In this document: in pieces, positions 1-8,100 of the stretch
Position numbering within the stretch: the first letter of the stretch is position 1
Layout of the letters: each line of letters starts with the position of its first letter
Assembly (NCBI GenBank): GCA_038257155.1
Contig: JBBSJP010000069.1
Location: forward strand, 1 to 16,190
Source of the DNA: JANJTY01 sp038257155
GTDB lineage: Bacteria; Pseudomonadota; Gammaproteobacteria; Xanthomonadales; Xanthomonadaceae
Length of the DNA stretch: 16,190 nt
Direction: 5' to 3'
Notes under the pieces: generated by a model
Database searches by the model: none
What the model saw: only the letters and a program-made list of their open reading frames with translations
Told to the model about the DNA's origin: nothing
Program-made: the position numbers and the translations under genes

Positions 1-2023
1 GTTGTATCTTGGCGGCCTGGGTTTGGCGCAGGGTTACTGGCGCGATGCCGAGAAGACAGCGGAGCGTTTTGTCAGCGATCCGCGCACCGGCCATCGCTGG
101 TATCGCACCGGCGACTACGGCCGCTTGCTGCCGGACGGCAATCTGGAATTTCTTGGCCGCGAAGATGCGCAGGTGAAGATCCAGGGCTATCGGATCGAAC
201 TGGGCGAGATCGAGGCCAGGCTGAAGCAGCATGCGCGGGTCAAGGATGCACTTGTCGTCGCCCAAAACCACGACCGCGGCAAGCAGCTCATGGCCTATGT
301 GGTGCCGCGTCGGGCCGACGATGAAGTCGATCCGAAGCGCGCGGTTCGCGACCCGGCTGCGCTGCAGGCGGAGGCCGAGCGCCAGGCCTTCGCGCTGGAG
401 CAACATGGTCGACGGCGCGACCTGGCATCCGCAGTGATGCTGCGTCTGCCAAACCCGGAGAGCGCGGCATTGGCCGTCGACCTGCAGTTCGGCGCTGTAT
501 CTGCAGTGCCGGCCGGCCCTGAATCAGCTGTCGATTCGGCCATGTTGGCGAACCTGCTGGCGATCCTCGCCGGCAGCCGCTTGCCCACGCAGGCGCTGCC
601 CAAATACCGCTATCCGTCCGCCGGCGCCCTGTACCCGGTGCAGATCTACGTCAGCGTCGCCGGCAGTGCTGGCGATCTCCCCGCCGGCAATTATTATTTC
701 GATCCGGTCGAGCAGGTGCTGCGCGCATTGAGCGCCGCCAGCCATGATCAGCGCCCGGCGCTGCACCTGCATCTGGTCTGCGCAGATGCTGCGATTGATC
801 CACTGTATGGCGAACACGCCGCCGACTTCGCCGCGCTCGAGGCGGGTTATATGGCTGCCTTGCTCAGCGCCCGGGCGTCGTGCCTGGGCCTGAGCCTGGT
901 TCGTACAGGCAGCGCGCCCACTCCCGATGCCTTGCGACTGAGCGCGCAGCACCGCCATCTGCTGAGCCTGCAGGTGAGCTCGTCGGGCACTGTGGCTGGC
1001 TCGTCGCCTTTCGTTTTATCGCCACTTGCGCGCAAGAGCTATCGGGAATTCCTGCCCGGCCGGCTGGAGTGGTCGCGGCTGGCAGGCTTGTTGCCGCGCC
1101 AAGCCGAGACCGCAGTGCTCAGTGTTCTGTGGCTGGCGGAGGATCGGATCGCCGGCCATGCGGGCGGCTGCTACGCGCTGGACCCAATCAGCGGACAGAT
1201 CGGCGATGAGGGGTTGCGATTCGATGCCGCGGCGGTGTTTCGATTCAGCCGCCGACTGCATGCCGCTGCGAGCATGGCCTTGATCCATTGCGGCAGAGTG
1301 GACCAGGCCATCGACGCCGGCTGGGCAGGGCAGGTCTTCATGCAGCGCGCGCTCGAGCAGGAGATCGGCAGTTGTGTTTGCGCTGGATTCGATGGCGAAC
1401 TGGCCAGTGTCGAACTGGCGCTGCCCCCTGATATGCAGGTGCTGCAGGTGATCTTCGCAGGTGCGGTTTCAGCGGACGCCATTCAGGCGGTGCCAACGCG
1501 GATCGAATCGACGAGCGGCGAAACAACTGGCCTCGCCGCGGAACTGACACGGGCGCTGACCGCGAATCTGCCCGCCTATATGTTGCCCAGGCAGTTCCTG
1601 TTTTTGCAGGAGCTGCCGCTGTCGAGCAATGGCAAGGTCGATGTCAAGGCGTTGCCGAGCCCCGTTGCTGAAGCCAGCGGCGAATCGTCAGCACCGGAGG
1701 TGTTGAGTCATTGCGCTGGCGTGCTGTGCGAACTGCTCGCGCAGTTGCTGGCGGTCGACCGCGTGCGACTCGCAGACAATTTCTTCGAGCTCGGTGGCGA
1801 CTCCCTGCTGGCGGTGCGCCTGACCCAGCAGGTTCGGCAAGAACTGGGAGTGGCGCTACCGGTACGCGCGGTGTTTGCGGCGCCCGGGGTCGCCGATCTG
1901 GCGGTCGTCATCGAAGCACTGCTTGCCGCAGCGTCAGCGGCTGGCGACACGCCGGCGCCGCTGGCGCCGATGCCATCTCTCGGTGGACCACAAAACGAAT
2001 TCGAGGAAATGGTGGAACTATGA
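1..2023 (+). CDS. NRPS, C-terminal part: A domain with inserted oxidase, PCP, docking peptide (5' end missing)
   Basis: This is the end of a large NRPS subunit; the frame is open from the left edge, so the start lies upstream and the TTG at base 2 is an internal Leu codon. Numbering that Leu as residue 1, the order is: A6 (YLGGLGLAQGYW, 2-13), A7 (YRTGDYGRL, 34-42), A8 (GREDAQVKIQGYRIELGEIE, 52-71), an inserted flavin oxidase (about 105-500), A9 (LPAYMLP, 523-529), A10 with the catalytic Lys (NGKVD, 543-547), a PCP with phosphopantetheine Ser601 in LGGDSL, and an acidic tail (about 648-673). The A-Ox-PCP arrangement is that of thiazole/oxazole-forming modules such as EpoB: the A domain loads Cys (or Ser/Thr), a Cy domain makes the azoline and Ox aromatizes it. 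The Cy domain and the A-domain specificity pocket lie outside the window, so Cys is inferred. The stop overlaps the next start, indicating one operon and consecutive subunits of one assembly line. Confidence 0.96.
   Translation, partial: LYLGGLGLAQGYWRDAEKTAERFVSDPRTGHRWYRTGDYGRLLPDGNLEFLGREDAQVKIQGYRIELGEIEARLKQHARVKDALVVAQNHDRGKQLMAYVVPRRADDEVDPKRAVRDPAALQAEAERQAFALEQHGRRRDLASAVMLRLPNPESAALAVDLQFGAVSAVPAGPESAVDSAMLANLLAILAGSRLPTQALPKYRYPSAGALYPVQIYVSVAGSAGDLPAGNYYFDPVEQVLRALSAASHDQRPALHLHLVCADAAIDPLYGEHAADFAALEAGYMAALLSARASCLGLSLVRTGSAPTPDALRLSAQHRHLLSLQVSSSGTVAGSSPFVLSPLARKSYREFLPGRLEWSRLAGLLPRQAETAVLSVLWLAEDRIAGHAGGCYALDPISGQIGDEGLRFDAAAVFRFSRRLHAAASMALIHCGRVDQAIDAGWAGQVFMQRALEQEIGSCVCAGFDGELASVELALPPDMQVLQVIFAGAVSADAIQAVPTRIESTSGETTGLAAELTRALTANLPAYMLPRQFLFLQELPLSSNGKVDVKALPSPVAEASGESSAPEVLSHCAGVLCELLAQLLAVDRVRLADNFFELGGDSLLAVRLTQQVRQELGVALPVRAVFAAPGVADLAVVIEALLAAASAAGDTPAPLAPMPSLGGPQNEFEEMVEL
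314..1501 (+). other. Ox domain: SagB/McbC-type nitroreductase-fold oxidase inserted in the A domain
   Basis: About 395 residues separate A8 from A9, where an uninterrupted A domain continues directly. The insert opens with a linker typical of A-embedded oxidases (AFALEQHGRRRDL, 129-141). Lobe 1 (about 160-335) carries the FMN/substrate signature KYRYPSAGALYPVQIYV (201-217) and AGNYYFDP (228-235). Lobe 2 (about 336-495) carries the N-terminal FMN-phosphate-type motif SPLARKSYREF (340-350) and GGCYALDP (388-395), but no YPSAG. Known members use FMN and O2 to oxidize PCP-bound thiazolines or oxazolines to thiazoles or oxazoles. Lobe 1 lacks a recognisable RKSYR where one is expected, and lobe 2 lacks the YPSAG stretch, so the two lobes look complementary. 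The alternative is one active lobe plus a degenerate structural lobe. Domain edges are approximate. Confidence 0.9.
1694..1924 (+). other. Peptidyl carrier (PCP) domain of the A-Ox module
   Basis: The carrier core DNFFELGGDSLLAVRL (592-607) holds the phosphopantetheine attachment Ser601, codon 1802-1804. It carries the heterocyclized aminoacyl or peptidyl thioester that Ox oxidizes and then passes it to the first C domain of the next subunit. The core reads GGDS, whereas all four PCPs in the downstream gene read GGHS. GGDS is common in PCPs that work with domains other than a simple C-A pair, which fits an oxidizing module, though this residue alone is weak evidence. Confidence 0.95.
1943..2020 (+). 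other. C-terminal acidic docking peptide (SLiM type)
   Basis: After the PCP comes a Pro/Ala-rich flexible stretch (TPAPLAPMPSLGG, 650-662) ending in the acidic, hydrophobic tail QNEFEEMVEL (664-673). Short acidic C-terminal linear motifs of this kind bind beta-hairpin (TubC-type) docking domains at the N-terminus of the next NRPS/PKS subunit, and the next gene begins with such a domain. The pairing is inferred from sequence type and gene adjacency. Confidence 0.75.
2003..2023 (+). promoter_or_regulatory. Translational coupling: Shine-Dalgarno-like GAGGAA and ATGA stop/start overlap
   Basis: The upstream TGA stop (2021-2023) shares its bases with the downstream ATG (2020-2022). A purine-rich GAGGAAA at 2003-2009 precedes the ATG by about 10-12 bases, and a weaker GGTGGA lies at 2011-2016. 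With no intergenic space, the second gene is most likely translated by ribosomes terminating on the first, keeping the two subunits near equal amounts. GAG GAA are also the two Glu codons of the docking tail. The ATG was chosen because a docking domain begins immediately after it. Confidence 0.7.
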
Positions 2024-2187
2024 GTCTGGTGTCGGTGCTTCTTGCGCTCAGCGAGCGCGCGGTTGAGCTATGCCGCAGCAAGACGGGTCTGGCGATTGCC
2101 CGTGGCCAATCCGAACTCGGTGCCGAGGAACGCAGCCTGCTGCGCAGCCGCAAGGACGAATTGCTGTCCCTGTTTGCGACGCTCGAT
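2020..2187 (+). other. N-terminal TubC-like (beta-hairpin) docking domain
   Basis: Residues 1-56 form a small Leu-rich segment ahead of the C domain, with the TubC_N pattern: a first helix (SLVSVLLALSERAVELC), a short strand/turn region (KTGLAIARGQSEL), then a charged helix ending in KDELLSLF. In TubC and relatives this fold binds the acidic C-terminal peptide of the upstream subunit and sets subunit order. The upstream gene ends in a suitable peptide. Assignment rests on pattern and position; a profile search was not possible. Confidence 0.8.
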
Positions 2188-5100
2188 ATCCAGTCGTCCG
2201 CGCAGCTGGCGCCGATGAGCGCACAGCAGCGCCAACTCTGGACCCTGCAGCAGCTCGACGCTGGCGACACCCGCTATCACGAGGCGGTGGCCTACCGACT
2301 GCACGGCAAACTGACTCAGGAGCGCCTGCACGCTGCGCTCAGCCAGGTTGTCAGCCGCCACGCATTGCTGCGCACTGTCTATCGCGAAATCGACGGCGAA
2401 CCGCTGCAGATCGTGCGGTCCGAACAGCAGCTGGATCTGCGCTGGTACACGCTGGCTGATACCGGGATGCATGACGACGCGCCGGACGCGTTGCGGGCGG
2501 CGATCGCGCGTTTTGTTGCCGCGCCATTCCAGCTGGAGCGCAGGCCACCGCTGCGGATCGCCGTCTGGCAGATCGCCGCCAACGAGCATGTGCTCTGCAT
2601 CAACACACATCACATCGCCGGTGATCGCTGGTCGCTGAATGTACTGCTGCGCGATTGGGCCCAGGCCGACGCCGCGCCGCAGTTCTCGCTGCCTGCACTG
2701 CCACTGCAATATGCCGACTATGCCCGGCATCAGCGCCGCTATCTGGCCAGCCCACAAGGCCAGCAGGATCTGGCCTTCTGGCAGCATGAGCTGGCGGATC
2801 TGCCGCCGGTGCACCAGTTGCCACTGGATCGTCCGCGATCCAGTGCGGGCAAGGCCAGCGCCGGTATCGTGAGCATGCCGGTGCCCGCCGCGCTCACAAT
2901 GCGGCTCCGCGAGTTTGCCCGCGGCGAGCAGGTCTCAATGTTCATGCTGCTGCAGTCTGTGTTCTCGCTGTTGTTGTCCAGACTGAGTCAGGAAAGCGAA
3001 GTGGTGATGGGCACCGTGGTTGCCAATCGCGAGCATTCCGAGCTGTCCGAGGTGTTCGGGCATTTCGTCAACACGCTGGTCGTGCGCGCCGAACCACCGG
3101 AAGATCAGAGTTTTCGCCATTGGCTGCAGAACACGCGCGAGCGCGCCCTGGCAGCACTTGATCACCAGCAGATGCCGTTCGAGCGCGTCGTCGAGGCCTT
3201 GAACCCGCTGCGCTCGCCCAGTTATCAGCCGCTCTATCAGATCATGTTTGCCGTACACAGCGACCCGGCGCACTGCCTGCAGCTGGACGGGCTGGTGGTC
3301 GAGGAGCTCGCCCTCGATGCTCATGAGGCCAAGTTTGAACTGGCTCTGGCCGTCACTCCGGATGCCGGTGGTATCGATCTGCGTTGGGAATACAGTCAGG
3401 CATTATTTGACCACGGCAGCGTGGCGGGCTTTGCCCGTTGCTATCTGACCCTCCTGCAAGCGGCGGTCGAAGCGCCGGATGCGGCACTGGTCGATCTCGA
3501 TCCCCTGAGCGCGGACGATCAGCAGGCGGTATTGAACGCGTCGCGCCCAGGTCGCGCGCCGATCGATGCGCCGCTGACCGATATCGCGGTGCGCGAGCAG
3601 AGTGCTCGCCACGGCGATCGCATCGCCATCAGATCGGGTCACGACGCGCTGAACTATCGCGAACTGGAGCAGCGCGTCGCCGCCCTGGCGCAACGGCTGC
3701 GGGCGCACGGTGCCGGGCGTGAATGCCTGATCGCCACCTGTCTGCCGCGCGGCATCGAACAAGTGGTCGCAATGCTCGCCATCTGGCGCAGTGGCGCCGC
3801 CTATCTGCCGCTGGATCCCGGTCATCCGCCGGCGCGCAGCGCTGCCATTCTGGCCGCGGCCGAACCCCTGCTGCTGCTCGGCAACGCGGCGACGCGGACA
3901 TCGTGGGAGTGCTTGCAAGATTCCGTGCCAGTCATCGACTGGGCACAACCGGCGCCGGCAGAGACCGCCAGCGAACCATCATCCGAGCAAGCTCCGCGAC
4001 ACGGCGATGACCTTGCCTATTTGATCTATACATCCGGATCGACCGGCGTGCCCAAGGGCGTCGCGATCGAACACCGGCATCTCGCGCACAAACTCGCCGA
4101 CGCCGCCGAGGTGCTGGCCATCGCTGCAGAGGATGTGTTCCCCAATCTGGCTTCGGCGGCCTTCGATATTTCCTTGCTCGAGCTCCTGTTGCCCCTGATT
4201 CGTGGTGGCACCACGGTCTGTGTGCCGGCCGAGGATGTAGCGCAGCTCGACGCTCTGGTCGCGGCTACGGCCGACGCGACGGTTTTTCATGCGGTGCCCA
4301 GCCTGATGGCGGCCTGGCTCGAGTTTCTCGCCGCTGCCGGCGAACCTGCGCAGTTGTATCCGCACCTGCGCTGTCTGCTGGTCGGCGGTGATGCCGTGCC
4401 CCCGAAGCTGCTGGCCGACCTGCACGCGGCGTTCGAACAGGCCGAGGTGATCGAACTGTACGGCCCAACCGAGGCCACGATCATCAGTACCTGGTACCGC
4501 TACCCAGGATTCGCGCAAGCGCAGAGTACTCATTGCATCGGTCAGGGCCTGCCGGGCGTGGGCGCTTATGTGTTGGATCGACAGGGGCGATTGCTGCCCG
4601 ATGGCGTGGCGGGCGAACTCTGCCTGGCTGGCGCCGCGGTCGCCCGCGGCTATTACCGGCAACCGGATCTGAGTGCAGCAAAGTTCCCGCTCGATCCGTT
4701 CAGCACGCTGGCTGGCGCGCGCATGTATCGCAGTGGTGACCTGGTGCGCCGTCAGGCGGACGGCAATCTGATCTTTCTCGGTCGCAATGATCACCAGGTG
4801 AAATTGCGCGGCTTCCGCATCGAATTGGGTGAGGTCGAGCATGCGCTGCTCGCGGCACCAGAAATTGCCGGCGCGCTGGTGGTGCTGCGCGAGGATCCCG
4901 GACACCCCAAGGCGCTGGTCGCCTATTTCACGGTCAATCCCGGTGCGCAGAGGCCTGCGGCCGCTGCGCTCAAGGCGATGCTGACAGCAAGACTGCCGAC
5001 CTATATGGTGCCGAGTTTCTACATGGCGCTCGACCACATGCCCTTGAACGCCAACGGCAAGGTGGATCGCAAGCGGCTGCCAGCGCCGGCGCCGATGGCG

Positions 5101-8100
5101 ACCGTGGCCAAGCGCGCACCGGTCGGTGCCGTGCAGGAAATGCTGGCCGAACTCTGGGCCGATTTGCTGGGCTGCGACGACTTCGGTATCGATGAGAACT
5201 TCTTCGCGCTCGGCGGCCATTCGCTGCTCGCTGCGCGCCTGGCCACGCGGATCGGGCAGCGCCTGCAGCGGCAGGTGCCGATGAAAATCGTGTTCGAGGC
5301 GCAGACCATTGCCGAGCTGGCGCTACGTCTTGGCATTGCCAACGACGCTCAGCCGATCACTCTGCACGCCGCGCCCGAAGCCGCGAGTTATCCGCTGAGT
5401 CCCGTGCAAAAGCGCATCTGGCTGGCCGAGCAGTTGCAGCCGGGCAGCGCGCTGTATCACATCCCGGCGTGGTTCAGCCTGCGCGGCACGCTCGATGTCG
5501 AGCGACTGCATCGCGCGATTCAGACGGTCTGCGATCTGCACCCGATTCTGCGCATGGCCTATCGTGATGTGGATGGCGAGCCGCGCCAGTTCGTTCGCGC
5601 GCCGGGGCCGATCGACTGGAGCAGTCGCAGCTGGCCGGCGCCGGTGATCGATGCGCAATGGCCCTCGGATCTGCGCGCGCATGCGCACGCATTTGGCGCG
5701 CAGCCCTTCGACCTCGACGCTGGGCGAGTGCTGCGCGTCGAGTTGGTTCGCCTTGCTGAGCAGCAGCACGCGTTGCTGCTCGTGCTGCACCATATCGCTG
5801 CGGATGGCATCTCGCTGACACGCCTGCTTGCCGAGTTCAGCGCGGCGTACGCGCAGCCCGATCATGCCAGCGCGGCGCCGCCGCTCAGCTATGTCGATTA
5901 CGCGGTGTGGGCGAATTCGAACGCGGCCACGACAGGCATCGAGGCCGCGCTGACGCAGCGCGCCGCGCGGCTGCGCGACTTGCCGAGCGTGCACAACCTG
6001 CCGCTCGATCACCCGCGACCGCCGATCCAGACTAACCGCGGTGGTCTCTGTCAGCAGCAGCTGCCGGCAACGACCTGGCGGGCCGCACAGGATCTCGCGG
6101 CGCGTCACGACGCGACCCCATTCATGGTCCTGCACGCCGCCCTGGTCGCCTTCGTTCACCGCCATGGCGGCGACAAGGAAATCGCCATCGGCGTGCCCGC
6201 AGCCAATCGAGAAGCGCCAGGCTGTGGCGAGATGATCGGTTGCCTGGTCAATACCCTGGTCCTGCGCGCCGCGGTCAGCGGCGAGCACAGTTTTGCCGAA
6301 CTGCTGGCAGCCAGTCGCGCCGAGGTCAGCGATGCCTTCATTCATCAGGCATTGCCCTTCGACGCGCTCGTGGAGCGGTTGGCGCCGACACGGTCCAACG
6401 CGCATCATCCGCTGTTCCAGATCATGCTCGCCTTTGAGCCTGGCGCAGTGCTATCCGAGCCGTGGCCGGGTTTGCAATGGCAGGCGCTGGCGCCGGAGTA
6501 CGACACCGCCAAGTTCGACCTGACCCTGTACGTTGCGTCGGCTGGTGATGGACTTCAACTGACCTGGGAATACGCGCGCGATCTCTTCGAGCCCGAAACC
6601 GTGGCGGCAATGGCCGAGCGCTTCGGTCTGCTGCTCGAAGGCGCGCTGGCCGAGCCGGACATCGCCCTGGCCGAGCTACGGATTCTGAGCGCGGCCGAGC
6701 GCCGGCAACTGGAGCAGTGGAACGCAACCACGACGACCTATCCGGACCACGCCCTGATTCATCAATTGTTCGAAGCGCAGGTTGCGCGCACACCCGAGAC
6801 GCCGGCGCTGCGCTATCTCGATAGCACACTGAGTTATGCCGCGCTGAACGCGAAGGCCAATCGACTGGCGCACTATCTGCGCGGGCAGGGCGTGGGTCCT
6901 GACGTGCTGGTCGGACTGTGCCTGGACCGCAGCATCGAGATGGTGGTCGCCATCCTGGCCATCGTCAAAGCGGGCGGCGCCTACGTTCCTTTGGCCACTG
7001 AGAACCCGCCGCTCCGTTTGGCCCAGATGATCGCCGACGCCGGCATCAGCCAGGTGTTGTGCCAGGCGCGCTTTGCCGGCCTGCTGCCCGACACCGTGGT
7101 CGCCCATGTGCTCGATGATGGCAGTCTGGACGCTGTACTCGCGGCCTGTAGCGAGCGCAATCCAGAGCTTGAGCAGATCGGCCTCCAGCCCGATCACCTG
7201 GCCTATGTGATCTTTACCTCCGGTTCGACCGGTCAACCCAAGGGCGTGATGGTTGCGCACCGCGGTGTGGTCAACCGGATCGACTGGATGCAGCGCGAAT
7301 ATGCGCTCGATCACCGCGACGTGGTGCTGCAGAAGACGCCGTACAGCTTCGACGTCTCGGTCTGGGAGTTCTTCTGGCCACTGATGGCCGGGGCCTGCCT
7401 GGTGGTCGCCAAACCCGACGGCCACCGCGACCCGGAGTACCTGTGCGCCCTGATAGCACGCGAAGCGGTCAGCACATTGCATTTCGTGCCGTCGATGCTG
7501 CGCGTGTTGCTTGAGCAGCACGCGGAGGCATTGGCCGCCTGTGCGACGCTGCGTCAGGTATTCGCCAGCGGCGAGGCACTGCCGCGCGATCTGGTCGAGC
7601 GCTTTTTTGCCAGTGGCAGCCTGGCCGCCTTGCACAATCTGTATGGCCCGACCGAGGCATCGATCGACGTCAGCCATTGGACCTGCCGGCCCGATGTCAG
7701 CGGCGCCGCAGTGCCGATCGGGCGACCGATCCAGAACATCGGCTTGCATGTACTCGATGCACGAATGGGACAGGCGCCGATCGGTGTGCCCGGCGAGCTC
7801 TGCATCAGCGGGGTCGGCCTGGCGCGCGGATACCTCAATCGCGCCGAGCTCAGTGCTGAACGCTTCGTCGAGGTCGAGCTCAGCCCCGGTGTATGTCAGC
7901 GCGTCTACCGCAGCGGTGATCTCGCACGCTGGACGCGCGCCGGGGTGATCGAGTATCTCGGCCGCCTGGATCATCAGGTAAAGATTCGTGGCTTTCGTAT
8001 CGAGCTCGGCGAAATCGAGGCCTGTCTGCTGGCGCGGCCGGAGATCGCCGATGCCGTGGTGCTGGCCGATGCCTTGACCGGATCCGAGCCGCAGTTGCTC

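Noticed and set aside
2..60. TTG at base 2 as a genuine translation start
   Set aside because: The codon sits within the A6 motif of an A domain (the Leu of LYLGG) with no upstream signal visible. The real start is far upstream of the window.
5340..5400. Possible epimerization or dual C/E function at PCP-C junctions
   Set aside because: No E domain separates any PCP from the following C domain, and I see no extra HHxxxxxGD motif near the N-termini of the C domains that would mark dual C/E domains. This is negative evidence by eye only.
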